From Streptomyces kanamyceticus (GTDB taxonomy: Bacteria; Actinomycetota; Actinomycetes; Streptomycetales; Streptomycetaceae), in assembly GCF_008704495.1 (NCBI RefSeq), contig NZ_CP023699.1, positions 7,006,001 through 7,070,000 of the forward strand: DNA of 64,000 bases. Reading direction: 5' to 3'. Positions within the stretch are counted from its first letter, which is position 1. Each line of letters opens with the position of its first letter. Shown here in pieces: positions 20,673 through 28,607 of the stretch. A program made the translations under genes and the position numbers. The notes below the pieces were generated by a model that saw nothing but the letters and a program-made list of their open reading frames with translations, was not told the origin of the DNA and ran no database searches.

Positions 20673-21028
20673 CAGGCACCGCCCGCAGCCTTGGCCGGGC
20701 CCGCAGCCGGAGCGCCGCTCACCGGGGTGACCGCGTCGGCGCGGAAGCTGACACCGTGTCGGTCGCCCATCGCCCAGGCGAACGCCACCAGGCCGGTGAC
20801 CTTGACGACTTGGCCCTCCTGGATCCCGTTCGGTTCGCCGGAGACGGCGATCTCGATCACGGAGATACGCCGCCGGTCCTGCCGCACGGTGACCGCCACG
20901 GTGTAGACGGTGTTGCCGTCCCGGTCCTTCTTGACCTCCTGTGTCTCGGAGTTGCTGATCTTCGCTTCGGGCGCGATGGCGCACCGCAGTACGCCCAGTC
21001 GTGCCGTGTCCACGGGAATGGACTGCAT
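20672..21028 (-). CDS. Conserved AICE protein upstream of traB
   Basis: 118 aa from ATG 21028 with GGAGG 7 bp upstream. It has a compact beta-rich fold (AKISNSETQEVKKDRDGNTVY, VTVRQDRRRISVIEIAV, EGQVVKVTGLVAFAW) and an Ala/Pro-rich tail. The pattern resembles the OB-fold-like proteins that precede traB in many AICEs. No function is established. It is the first gene of the transfer operon and is directly under the putative GntR operators. Confidence 0.6.
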   Translation of the reverse strand: MQSIPVDTARLGVLRCAIAPEAKISNSETQEVKKDRDGNTVYTVAVTVRQDRRRISVIEIAVSGEPNGIQEGQVVKVTGLVAFAWAMGDRHGVSFRADAVTPVSGAPAAGPAKAAGGA

Positions 21029-21074
21029 TTTTTGGCCTCCTTGGCCGATTAGACGTCGGGCACATGCCGACGTC

Positions 21075-21144
21075 ACTTGTCCTGACGAGTGACGACTATG
21101 GAGTTCTGTACGGCGCGGGGTCAAGTACTTATGCTGACGAGTGA
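21075..21144. promoter_or_regulatory. Two 18-bp direct repeats, probable GntR/KorSA-like operators
   Basis: ACTTGTCCTGACGAGTGA (21075-21092) and ACTTATGCTGACGAGTGA (21127-21144) match in 16 of 18 positions and start 52 bp apart, about five helical turns. They lie in the intergenic region between the divergent transfer operon and the GntR gene. The first copy is also flanked by CGTCACT/AGTGACG symmetry. The layout fits a repressor controlling both transcripts. Confidence 0.6.
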
Positions 21145-21190
21145 TGTCGCGCGTGCGACGTGCCTACGACTTCAACCTGAAGGTGCCGAG

Positions 21191-21973
21191 ATGACGGAGA
21201 TCCAACGCCCCGGAGCCCTCTACCAACAGGTCGCCTCAGCGATCCGGGAAGCGATCCTCTCGGGCGAGTTCGAGCCCGGCGCCCCGCTCCCCTCCGAGGC
21301 CCAGCTCATCGAGCGCTACCAGGTCTCCCGCCCCACCGTCCGCAACGCCGTCGCCGCCCTGCGAGCAGAAGGGTTGGTCAACGTCCGCCACGGCAAGGGC
21401 AGCTTCGTACGCTCCGACGGCCAGCCCACCGTCACCATCGAACGCCGCATCAGCCGTGCGCGCGACGGGAAGTTCGTCATGCCGAGTGGTGCTGTCTGGG
21501 ATGAGGCCGAGGAGCCGACCCCGTACCGCGGCCACTCGACGAAGGGCAGCGGCCAGTTGCTCGGCATCGGTGCAGAGGAAGATCTCTTCGTCTGCGACAG
21601 GCTGCTCATCGACCCCGCGAGCGGCACCCGAGCCATGCACCGCACGATCACCCCGCTCGCCGTCGCGGCGGACATTCCTGCCCTCGGCCAGGAGCCGCCG
21701 GGCCCGCCCCCGATGACCGCGTACGAGTTCATGGCGCAGGCCGGGCACAAGCTGTGGTGGTCCGAGACGGTCCGCGCCCGCATGCCGCTCCCTGACGAGC
21801 GGACCACTCTCCGACTGCCGGACGCGACACCGATCCTGCACGTCGCCCGCGTCACGCACGGCACAGACGACCGCCCGCTGCTCCTCGAAGAACTCCGCAC
21901 CGGTGCGGACCGTGCCGAACTCGCCTACCGGATCACCGCCGACAAGGAGCCCGCGCGGCGCACCCGAGCCTGA
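21191..21973 (+). CDS. GntR family regulator, KorSA-like (HutC/UTRA type)
   Basis: 260 aa from ATG 21191. The N-terminal winged helix (YQQVASAIREAILSGEFEPG, LPSEAQLIERYQVSRPTVRNAVAALRAEGL) is a classic GntR DNA-binding domain. The C-terminal half (VCDRLLIDPASGTRAMHRTI, LPDATPILHVARVTHG) matches the UTRA ligand-binding domain of the HutC subfamily. In pSAM2-type elements KorSA represses replication and transfer genes. The divergent transfer operon and the repeat pair between them support the same role here. Confidence 0.85.
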   Translation: MTEIQRPGALYQQVASAIREAILSGEFEPGAPLPSEAQLIERYQVSRPTVRNAVAALRAEGLVNVRHGKGSFVRSDGQPTVTIERRISRARDGKFVMPSGAVWDEAEEPTPYRGHSTKGSGQLLGIGAEEDLFVCDRLLIDPASGTRAMHRTITPLAVAADIPALGQEPPGPPPMTAYEFMAQAGHKLWWSETVRARMPLPDERTTLRLPDATPILHVARVTHGTDDRPLLLEELRTGADRAELAYRITADKEPARRTRA

Positions 21974-22181
21974 GCGCCGAAGATCGGTCGAAACTTTCTC
22001 CACTTCCTCAAGGGCGCGCCTGCGGCGCGCCGGGCAGCCCGGCCGCCCCGGCCGGGCGTGCGGCGTGGCCGCCGGTCCCGGCCGGTCGCCCGGCGCCCTG
22101 ATCCGCAGCGCTCCCAGGGAGTTGAGGCGTCGCCCGGGCGGCTTGGGTCGGGGCCCGCGGGGCTGGGGGTCGACGGCCTCC

Positions 22182-22331
22182 GAGACTTTAGGCAGCTCCC
22201 ATGGGGCGAGCCTCGACGAACAGGGGGCCAATCGGGCACACCAGCGGGCAGGCCCAGTACCTGCCCGATTCGCCGGGCGAGCGTAAGGCCCCCTGTCCAC
22301 TCGCCCCATGGCAGCTACCGCCCAAAGTCTC
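22182..22331. repeat. 150-bp multi-segment palindrome (candidate origin or transfer site)
   Basis: Nested arms are complementary over the whole stretch: GAGACTTT/AAAGTCTC (22182-22189/22324-22331), CATGGGGCGAG/CTCGCCCCATG (22200-22210/22300-22310), CAGGGGGCC/GGCCCCCTG (22221-22229/22287-22295) and CGGGCAGG/CCTGCCCG (22245-22252/22260-22267). It could extrude as a long cruciform or be transcribed as a structured RNA. It lies in the non-coding core of the element near the regulator. Origin (dso/sso) or transfer (clt) functions are possible but not shown. Confidence 0.75.
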
Positions 22332-22383
22332 TGCGGCCGCCGACGTGCCCACGCGCGGCTCTGACCAGCAGATAACCGCCGCC

Positions 22384-22686
22384 TCATGCGGCACCGCCAC
22401 CGTCGCCGATCGCGACCGCTTCCAGGAGTCCGGCAAGCCGCTCCACGGCGTCCGGCCGTCCCATCACCCGCACGACCCCGCGCCCGTCCTCGTTCGTCGA
22501 CGCGGCCGCGCGCACCTCCGACAGCTCCAACCCGACGCCCAGGAGTGCACGGTTCAGCCGGTCGGCAGCCCCTCGCGCATCGCGCCAGCCCGCCACGTAG
22601 TCGACGCCCGGAACCCACAGCCGACCGGGGTCCACGCCCGCGACGTCCAGACCGTCGCCCAACCAGTCCTCACCCACGCCAGTCAC
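22384..22686 (-). CDS. Small conserved hypothetical protein of Streptomyces elements
   Basis: 100 aa from GTG 22686; an alternative GTG at 22695 abuts the AGAGG ribosome-binding site and is less likely. The sequence contains WLGDGLDVAG, VPGVDYVAGWRDARGAADRLNRAL, VGLELSEVRAAASTNEDGRGVVRVMG and AVERLAGLLE. This is an alpha/beta pattern seen in small uncharacterised actinobacterial proteins. No catalytic motif is visible. The palindrome lies just beyond its 3' end and the four-hairpin cluster beyond its 5' end. Confidence 0.6.
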   Translation of the reverse strand: MTGVGEDWLGDGLDVAGVDPGRLWVPGVDYVAGWRDARGAADRLNRALLGVGLELSEVRAAASTNEDGRGVVRVMGRPDAVERLAGLLEAVAIGDGGGAA

Positions 22687-22752
22687 CTTGCACACCTCTG
22701 CCTTAATCTAGTGACGGATCATCAACTTCCTTGGCCTGAGGCGGAAACGCAG

Positions 22753-22938
22753 CGCAGCGGCCCCGGTACCATCAGGCACCGGGGACCGCTGCGTCCCCTG
22801 CCGGACCACCCCGGTTGCTTCCCGGCGCGGGGGTGGTCCGGTCTCGGTATGTGGTTGTGAAGCGCGGCCCCTCAGGCAAGAGTGATTCGCCTCTGCCGAG
22901 GGGCCGCACCCCAGGGCCGGGTTGGTCAGACCCCGGCC
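22753..22938. terminator. Cluster of four strong stem-loops
   Basis: Four consecutive inverted repeats occur. Stem 1 is CGCAGCGG...CCGCTGCG with inner CCCCGGT/ACCGGGG (22753-22793). Stem 2 has perfect 12-bp arms CCGGACCACCCC/GGGGTGGTCCGG (22801-22841). Stem 3 is GCGGCCCCTC/GAGGGGCCGC (22864-22907). Stem 4 is GGCCGGG/CCCGGCC (22915-22938). The cluster lies between two minus-strand genes, so terminators for the HATPase gene are the simplest reading; part of an origin is an alternative. Confidence 0.55.
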
Positions 22939-23007
22939 GCTAACCGGGCCGTAGCCCACGCTCCCGATCGCGAGGGAGCATGCAGGGAGACGACGGCCCG
23001 GCGGTCT

Positions 23008-23562
23008 CTACGTCACCCCGTCGGCAGAGCCCGGGGCGAGGTCGAACCGGCACCAAACGGTCTTGCCGCCCACCTCACCCGGCTCCCACCACACGGCATC
23101 GACGAGGCGGTGCACGATGAACAGACCGCGCCCTGTGTCCGGCAACACCGCCGCGCACAACTCACCTGCCAGTTCGGGGGAGACGAACTCACCCACCGGC
23201 AGATCAGGCGGCGTCGAGTCCTCATCGGCCACCCCGATGAACAGCCACTTCGGCCACATCTTGAGGACTACGTCGATACGCCGCGCGGCACCGGGCCGCG
23301 ACAAGCAGTCGTCCGGCACGACGTGATGCACGACGTTTCCGACCAACTCTGAGACGACCAGTTGAGCGTCATCGACGAGGCGGGCAAGTCCCCAGTCCCG
23401 GAGACATGCGCTCACCATTTGGCGCGAGCCGCGCACGGAGTCCGGAGACTCGGCGAAGAGCGTCAGCGCACGGAAGCGCCCGCCGACCGGTACCTGCTCC
23501 TGAGCGCGAGCAGCGGGCACCGCTGAAGTGTTCGCTAGGCGTCTGCTGTCCGGCGCGTTCAT
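23008..23562 (-). CDS. HATPase-domain regulatory protein (anti-sigma/serine-kinase-like)
   Basis: 184 aa from ATG 23562 behind GGGAGG. The GHKL ATP-binding motifs are an N-box ELVGNVVHH (72-80), G1 box VADEDSTPP (111-119) and G2 GRGLFIVHRL (144-153). Like many Streptomyces RsbW/BldG-pathway proteins, it lacks a sensor or histidine-phosphotransfer domain. It likely binds or phosphorylates a partner protein. It is divergent from the XRE-TPR gene across a GTTCAC-box region; such pairs are common in Streptomyces and often act as small regulatory modules. Confidence 0.82.
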   Translation of the reverse strand: MNAPDSRRLANTSAVPAARAQEQVPVGGRFRALTLFAESPDSVRGSRQMVSACLRDWGLARLVDDAQLVVSELVGNVVHHVVPDDCLSRPGAARRIDVVLKMWPKWLFIGVADEDSTPPDLPVGEFVSPELAGELCAAVLPDTGRGLFIVHRLVDAVWWEPGEVGGKTVWCRFDLAPGSADGVT

Positions 23563-23619
23563 TGCGCCCCCTCCCGAATGTCGGCCGGTCCTCATGACCG
23601 CCGCTTTCCGTGCAGACCA

Positions 23620-23708
23620 GTGAACGGCGCGGGCCGCGCGATCGGGAGCGTTCACTACGGGGTTCACGTGAACACCGGTGGAGGAGAGGGGGGTTCACCG
23701 ATGAACCC
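23620..23708. promoter_or_regulatory. Array of GTTCAC/GTGAAC boxes between divergent regulators
   Basis: Boxes occur as GTGAAC (23620), GTTCAC (23650), the perfect palindrome GTTCACGTGAAC (23662-23673) and GGGTTCA-CCGA-TGAACCC (23691-23708). All lie between the divergent HATPase and XRE-TPR genes. They look like cooperative operators for the XRE protein or a related regulator. Confidence 0.6.
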
Positions 23709-23771
23709 CCTGGGGATCACCGGCCTGTGCCACGATGAACACAAGCCGTCATCTCGGGTTGGCAGGGGAAC

Positions 23772-25142
23772 ATGAACCGAGAGCCGAACGCGCAACTGAT
23801 CTCACTCATGGACGAGGCCCAGGTCTCGAACAAGGGCCTGGCCAAGCGCATGCGCGATCTCGGGCGGCAGCGCGGAACCGACCTCGGAACAACACACGTT
23901 GCGGTTCAGCGATGGCGGTCCGGGGCCGGTATCCAACCGCAAACAGCCGCAATCATGGCGGACGCGCTGAGCGTCAAACTCGGTCGCCGAGTCACCCCCG
24001 CCGATCTCGGGTTCTTCGGCCAGACCGAACCACCGACACCGCTGGACGTCAACTACCAGCAGTCCCTACCCGACGTGTTGACCATGCTTGACGGCCTGGC
24101 CCAGGAGCGACCGGAATCCGTGGACGGCACCGGCTTGATCGTGGCCGAGAGCGACCTCAGTGCCGCCGTCCTGTCCTGGATGGTCGCGCGCCCCGATGGC
24201 GTCCAGGCCGACAGGCCCGCGTCCCAGCGCGTCGGCATGCGCGACGTACGAGCCGTCAGAACCGCCGCCGACATGTTCATGCGCCTCGACTTCCTGTACG
24301 GCGGGGGCCACGGCCACAAGGCGCTGCGCCACTACTTCCGCCACGAGGTCCTGCCACTGCTCAGCGCCAGCTACAGCGAGAAGGTCGGCAACTCCCTGTT
24401 CGGCGCCGCGGCCGAGATCTCCCAACTGCTCGCATGGACGGCGTACGACAGCGGAAACCACACGCTCTCGCACCGCTACCTGATCTCGACACTCCGCCTC
24501 ACGAAGGTCATCGACGACCGGATGTTCGGTGCCCGCATCCTGTCCAACCTCAGCCATCAGGCGAACTACCTCGGCAACCACGCCCAGGCCATCCAGCTCG
24601 CCCGCGCAGGCGTCGAGGGCGCGCACGGCAAGGCGACTCCCCGAGCCATGGCGCTGTTCTCCGCGATGGAGGCCCGCGCGTTGTCCAACGCCGGAGATCC
24701 CATCGGTGCGGGCCGAGCCATGAACGAGGCCGAGCGCGCCTTCGAGCGGGCCGACACGGCCGAAGATCCCCAATGGCTCGGCTACTTCGACTCCGCCGAG
24801 CTCATGGGCGAGTTCTGCCACTGCTTCCGCGACCTCAAGCAGCGACGCGAAGCCGTCGCGCACGCTCAGCGAGCGGTGGACAACACCGACCCGCAGTACG
24901 CGCGCACTCTCGGCTTCTGCCGCATGGTGCTAGCCCAAAGCCAGTTGCTGAACGGCGAGTTGGAAGCCGCTGTCACCACCGCCAGCCTGGCCGTCGACGG
25001 CGGCGACACCCTCCAGTCCGCCCGCTTCCAGCGCTACGTGAACGACTTCCAGCACGAGGTCAGCGAGCACTCGGCGAACGCCACGGTGGCAGCTTTCAAC
25101 GAGAAGGTCCGCGAGGCAATCGCCCGCCTGGACGACGAGTAG
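23772..25142 (+). CDS. XRE-type regulator with C-terminal TPR-like sensor
   Basis: 456 aa from ATG 23772 (GGCAGGGGAA upstream). Residues 1-75 form an XRE-like helix-turn-helix (LISLMDEAQVSNKGLAKRM, THVAVQRWRSGAGIQPQTAAIMADALS). The long remainder is helical with TPR-like pairs (ILSNLSHQANYLGNHAQAIQLARAG, ALFSAMEARALSNAGDPIGAGRAM, RRDAVAHAQRAVDNT-type). This matches Streptomyces XRE-TPR regulators that bind signals or partner proteins with their repeats. It ends 3 bp before the convergent kinase gene. It is probably the reader of the GTTCAC array, by position. Confidence 0.82.
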   Translation: MNREPNAQLISLMDEAQVSNKGLAKRMRDLGRQRGTDLGTTHVAVQRWRSGAGIQPQTAAIMADALSVKLGRRVTPADLGFFGQTEPPTPLDVNYQQSLPDVLTMLDGLAQERPESVDGTGLIVAESDLSAAVLSWMVARPDGVQADRPASQRVGMRDVRAVRTAADMFMRLDFLYGGGHGHKALRHYFRHEVLPLLSASYSEKVGNSLFGAAAEISQLLAWTAYDSGNHTLSHRYLISTLRLTKVIDDRMFGARILSNLSHQANYLGNHAQAIQLARAGVEGAHGKATPRAMALFSAMEARALSNAGDPIGAGRAMNEAERAFERADTAEDPQWLGYFDSAELMGEFCHCFRDLKQRREAVAHAQRAVDNTDPQYARTLGFCRMVLAQSQLLNGELEAAVTTASLAVDGGDTLQSARFQRYVNDFQHEVSEHSANATVAAFNEKVREAIARLDDE

Positions 25143-25145
25143 CCG

Positions 25146-26072
25146 CTACCAGGCACCGTCAGGACGCCAGTCCCGGGGCGCGTCGTCGTTGCGCAGCCCT
25201 GCTATACGCCGCCGGTACTCAGCTGCCGTGCGCTCATCCTCCTGCACGTTCTGCATGAGCCAGGTCGTCATGCCGAACTCTTGCAGGCCCCGCAGCGTCT
25301 CGTACCCGTCCCAGTCGTACAGGTCGCGACCGTAGGCGCCCACGAAGTCGGCATACTGCTCATCGGTCTGCCACCCAAGGCTGTGATGCTCCGTGGCCGT
25401 GACCATCAGGTCCCATTCCGGATGATCGAAGCAGAAGGCTTCGAAGTCGATCAGGATCACTTGCCCCTGAGCGTCCACCATGAGGTTCTGCACATGCGCG
25501 TCACCGTGTACGGGCCCCTTCGGTGTCTCGAACCGCAACTCGGCGAACCTGTCCCGCAGTTCCCGCGCACGCTTCCGGAGGAAGACCTTGTCATCCTCCG
25601 GGATCACGGCCCGATCGAGCCGCAGCTCCTGCTTGTCGAAGGGCTCGAACGAAGGCAGTTGAAGGCCATCCGGCACAGTCAGCGAGTGCAGATCCCGCAG
25701 GACACCGCCGAGCTCGCCGTACGTTGCCCTCCGACCTCCTTCGACGATCAGATGCCAGAACGTCACAGGGTGCCCGTCGATCAGGAGGGGCTGTTCCAGG
25801 TCCTCGACGACACGAGCGGCAGGGAACCCTTCAGAGGTCAGCCAGCGCGAGACACCTACTTCGGTACGGGCTTTGGGTAGCCACTGTGTCCCGCGGGCCA
25901 CACGCACGATCACTGGCACAGAGGCCAGCCGAAACAGCGCGTTCTCCCCGAGCCGGATCAACTCCGCGTCTCTGGCGTCGAGTCCCGCGGCTTGGCATGC
26001 GGCAACCATCACCCGCGTCGCCACCGTGGATGTGAACGCCTCTTCCGAACCCTGAGCAGCGTCAGCCGCCAT
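25146..26072 (-). CDS. Aminoglycoside-phosphotransferase-fold kinase
   Basis: 308 aa from ATG 26072. It has the APH fold: nucleotide-loop region ENALFRLASVPVIVRVARG, the catalytic loop GPVHGDAHVQNLMVDAQG with Brenner motif HGDxxxxN, and the metal-binding VILIDFEAFCFDHPEWD (DFE in place of DxD). The C-terminal WLMQNVQEDERTAAEYRRRI is a helical substrate cap. It would phosphorylate a small hydroxylated or amino compound. Antibiotic resistance is only one possibility, since most such Streptomyces proteins are uncharacterised. It is convergent with the XRE-TPR gene. Confidence 0.82.
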   Translation of the reverse strand: MAADAAQGSEEAFTSTVATRVMVAACQAAGLDARDAELIRLGENALFRLASVPVIVRVARGTQWLPKARTEVGVSRWLTSEGFPAARVVEDLEQPLLIDGHPVTFWHLIVEGGRRATYGELGGVLRDLHSLTVPDGLQLPSFEPFDKQELRLDRAVIPEDDKVFLRKRARELRDRFAELRFETPKGPVHGDAHVQNLMVDAQGQVILIDFEAFCFDHPEWDLMVTATEHHSLGWQTDEQYADFVGAYGRDLYDWDGYETLRGLQEFGMTTWLMQNVQEDERTAAEYRRRIAGLRNDDAPRDWRPDGAW

Positions 26073-26257
26073 GCCCGAACCAGCTCCCTAGTCGCGCGCG
26101 ATCCACCGGCACACGCCCATGGGTGACCAACCCGACGCTGCCGGACACGACTTAGACCGTACCCATCGATCACCGCCCGCGGCGAGAGGCCAGCCAGTTC
26201 CTAGCTTTTATAGCAAATCCACTGCGGATGCCAATGAGGATGTGGAGAATCTAGTCC

Positions 26258-28168
26258 ATGTCTTTGAGGATCATACCGGAATGGCCGACTTGCACAGTGG
26301 AAAGTTGTGAAGGCGCCCAGTCGGGAGGCGGATACGAACGGTGTATCGCTCATCTCTCTGACGGGCAATTTGATGCATGGTTGGCACAACTCGCGCCTGG
26401 ATCTGACGTTCATCTGGAACACACCAGGATCTCGGAGAGTCACTTTGAAAGAATAAAACAAGCTGTCGCCGACGAGGAGGGGAGGCCGCACTTCGGCTAT
26501 CTCTGCCTCAAGAAGGCGGAAGTCGAAGGAAGTGTGGATCTCGCTTATGCGCGATTCGCTGAAGAAGTCGACTGCTGGGGTATGCGGACCTCTTCTTATC
26601 TGGATCTCGAAGGAGCTCGACTTGAAAAGGGGATCAAGGCTAGCTTTATCAAGGCTCCTATGGGTGTTGACTTCTATAGAGCCAAGGTTGGCGGCTCTCT
26701 AAATTTGGAAGGCTCAGAGATTGGCAGCCGTATCAGAGTGGCGCGATGTCAAATAGATGGTTCCTTTCTGTTGAGAGGATGCAGGACTGACGGGGATATC
26801 GAATGCTATGAAGTCAAGGTGTCCGGACATGCTTATTTGTCGAACATGGAAGCGGTCGAGAACGTATCTTTTCGTGATTCAACATTCAGGAGTGGGGTGC
26901 AGTTTATCTATTCGAAAACAACGGGCGGCTACTTCAATGTGTCGGGCTGTGACTTCACTGGACTTGTTGAGTTTGAAGGGCTGTGCGTCGCTGAAGATTT
27001 CATGTGGGAGGGGGCAACGTTTCGGGATGAAGTAATATTCGATAAGGGGGATATTGCGGGCCTGGTGGAGGGGGCGTGTGTATTTCGCTCGAGCGTCAGC
27101 TTTGGGCGTACTATTTTTCGATCCCCCGTCATGATTCGAGCATGCGCAAGCCACGTCGACTTTGGTGGCACAAGGTTTGAGTCAGGGGCAACGCTGTTGC
27201 TGCGTTATGCCACGGTGCGCATGACTGGGGCGACACTCGGCGGTCCGACGAGCGTAATTGCGGCCAGTCGGACGTTTGTAGGAATGTTTGGAGATGTCCT
27301 GGATGAATCTGTGATGTCCGATTCGGGCGAAAGGGTAAAGCTGCTCGACATCGGTAGCGTTGATGCGAGCAATTTAACGCTTGTGGACGTCGATTTAACA
27401 AATTGTCGATTCGCTGGAGCGTTCAACCTTGATCAGCTCAGACTTGAGGGTCGGTGGACGTTTGGTGCGCCCCCGTCGGGACGTATTGGGTTTACGCCAT
27501 TCGGTTGGGCGAAGCGTAAGGTGATTGAAGAAGAGCGGCAATGGCGTGCACTGGAAAGTCATCCTAAATATCTGAGAAATGGCTGGGGTGACCCGCCGGA
27601 AAGTATGCAGCCCGACCCCGGAGTTGCGGCGCTGATGACCATTTATCAGCAGCTTCGGAAGGGGCGTGAAGACGCGAAGGACGAACCAGGAGCAAACGAC
27701 TTCTACTACGGTGAGATGGAGATGCGGCGGCATGGTCAAAATTGGGGGATGGGGGAACGTTGGCTGCGTCAAGCCTATTGGCTGCTATCGGGATATGGAC
27801 TCCGCGCCTCGCGTGCATTCGGCTGGCTTGGCGCGGCCATGATTATCACTATTCTTCTCATGATGGGGATTGGTCTCCCACTTAACTCCCCCAGTCAGAA
27901 GGTGACAGGGGCTATTCCGCGTGGTGGGGGAGAGGTGTCCCTTGAGGTTGATGAGGAGGGCTTGAAGAACCCTTCGGGTGACTGGTTCACTGGCAAAAGA
28001 CTCGAGAAAGCTTTAAACGTCACATTAAACTCTGTGGTATTCCGTTCCAGTGGGCAGGACCTCACCACGTCAGGAACATACGTTGAGATGGTCTCACGGT
28101 TTTCTGAGCCGGTTCTGTTAGGCCTTGGTGTTTTGGCGATTCGTGGTCGACTGAAGCGCGGAAGCTGA
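26258..28168 (+). CDS. Beta-solenoid (pentapeptide-like) membrane protein, element cargo
   Basis: 636 aa from ATG 26258. Residues about 75-400 are regular short repeats (GSVDLAYARFAEEVDCWG, SSYLDLEGARL, GGSLNLEGSEIGS, GSFLLRGCRTDGD). They read as a right-handed beta-helix of the pentapeptide-repeat type. A conserved linker (YQQLRKGREDAKDEPGANDFYYGEMEMRR) leads to one clear membrane helix (LGAAMIITILLMMGIGLPL, about 524-542). After a roughly 70-residue outer loop comes a second hydrophobic stretch (PVLLGLGVLAIRG). The gene is clearly A+T-richer than neighbours. Sensor-plus-membrane-effector layouts of this kind occur in defence loci, but the role here is unknown. Confidence 0.65.
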   Translation: MSLRIIPEWPTCTVESCEGAQSGGGYERCIAHLSDGQFDAWLAQLAPGSDVHLEHTRISESHFERIKQAVADEEGRPHFGYLCLKKAEVEGSVDLAYARFAEEVDCWGMRTSSYLDLEGARLEKGIKASFIKAPMGVDFYRAKVGGSLNLEGSEIGSRIRVARCQIDGSFLLRGCRTDGDIECYEVKVSGHAYLSNMEAVENVSFRDSTFRSGVQFIYSKTTGGYFNVSGCDFTGLVEFEGLCVAEDFMWEGATFRDEVIFDKGDIAGLVEGACVFRSSVSFGRTIFRSPVMIRACASHVDFGGTRFESGATLLLRYATVRMTGATLGGPTSVIAASRTFVGMFGDVLDESVMSDSGERVKLLDIGSVDASNLTLVDVDLTNCRFAGAFNLDQLRLEGRWTFGAPPSGRIGFTPFGWAKRKVIEEERQWRALESHPKYLRNGWGDPPESMQPDPGVAALMTIYQQLRKGREDAKDEPGANDFYYGEMEMRRHGQNWGMGERWLRQAYWLLSGYGLRASRAFGWLGAAMIITILLMMGIGLPLNSPSQKVTGAIPRGGGEVSLEVDEEGLKNPSGDWFTGKRLEKALNVTLNSVVFRSSGQDLTTSGTYVEMVSRFSEPVLLGLGVLAIRGRLKRGS

Positions 28169-28249
28169 ATATGTCTGCAAATCAACGGTGCGGGGTAGAA
28201 AAGAACTCCGCACCAGTTTTCGGTGCGGAGCTCTTGGGCCTGACGCCTA

Positions 28250-28564
28250 CTAGCTCTTGGGTGCTGCCTGCTGCACGACCTCGAAAGACCACACCGTGGA
28301 CCCGCTAGCCGCAGGCTTAGGCCGGTCGCCGCCGCCCTGGTGGGCCGACTTCATCGGGCCCTCCATCCAGGCCTGGAACGACTCCTCGTCACGCCAGCGC
28401 GTGTAGACCAGGTAGTCGTCTGTGCCCTCGATGGGGCGGAGAAGTTCGAACCACTCGAAGCCGTCCGAGTTTTCGACGGATCCTGCGCGGGACGCGAAGC
28501 GCTTCTCGAGGGTTTCCCGCTGTTCGGCGGGAACGGTCAGGACGTTGATCTTGACTACGCTCAT
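28250..28564 (-). CDS. Complete ABM-domain monooxygenase carried by the element
   Basis: 104 aa from ATG 28564. It has the single ABM (dimeric alpha/beta barrel) domain: VVKINVLTVPAEQRETLEKRF, GFEWFELLRPIEGTDDYLVY, FQAWMEGPMKSAHQ, WSFEVVQQAAPKS. These are heme-degrading or quinol-type small monooxygenases. It is colinear with the broken host gene, with many substitutions and a shorter linker. It stands 70 bp inside the right end in the same orientation, so integrants keep an intact copy. Around the integrase crossover its DNA differs from the host site at synonymous positions only. Confidence 0.88.
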   Translation of the reverse strand: MSVVKINVLTVPAEQRETLEKRFASRAGSVENSDGFEWFELLRPIEGTDDYLVYTRWRDEESFQAWMEGPMKSAHQGGGDRPKPAASGSTVWSFEVVQQAAPKS

Positions 28565-28607
28565 GTGCCCATCCTGCCGTAAGAGCCAACAGTCGCGATG
28601 AGCGACC

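Noticed and set aside
25146..26072. Aminoglycoside resistance gene as the reason for the element's spread
   Set aside because: The APH fold is clear, but nothing in the sequence ties it to an antibiotic. The family is broad and most members have other or unknown substrates.
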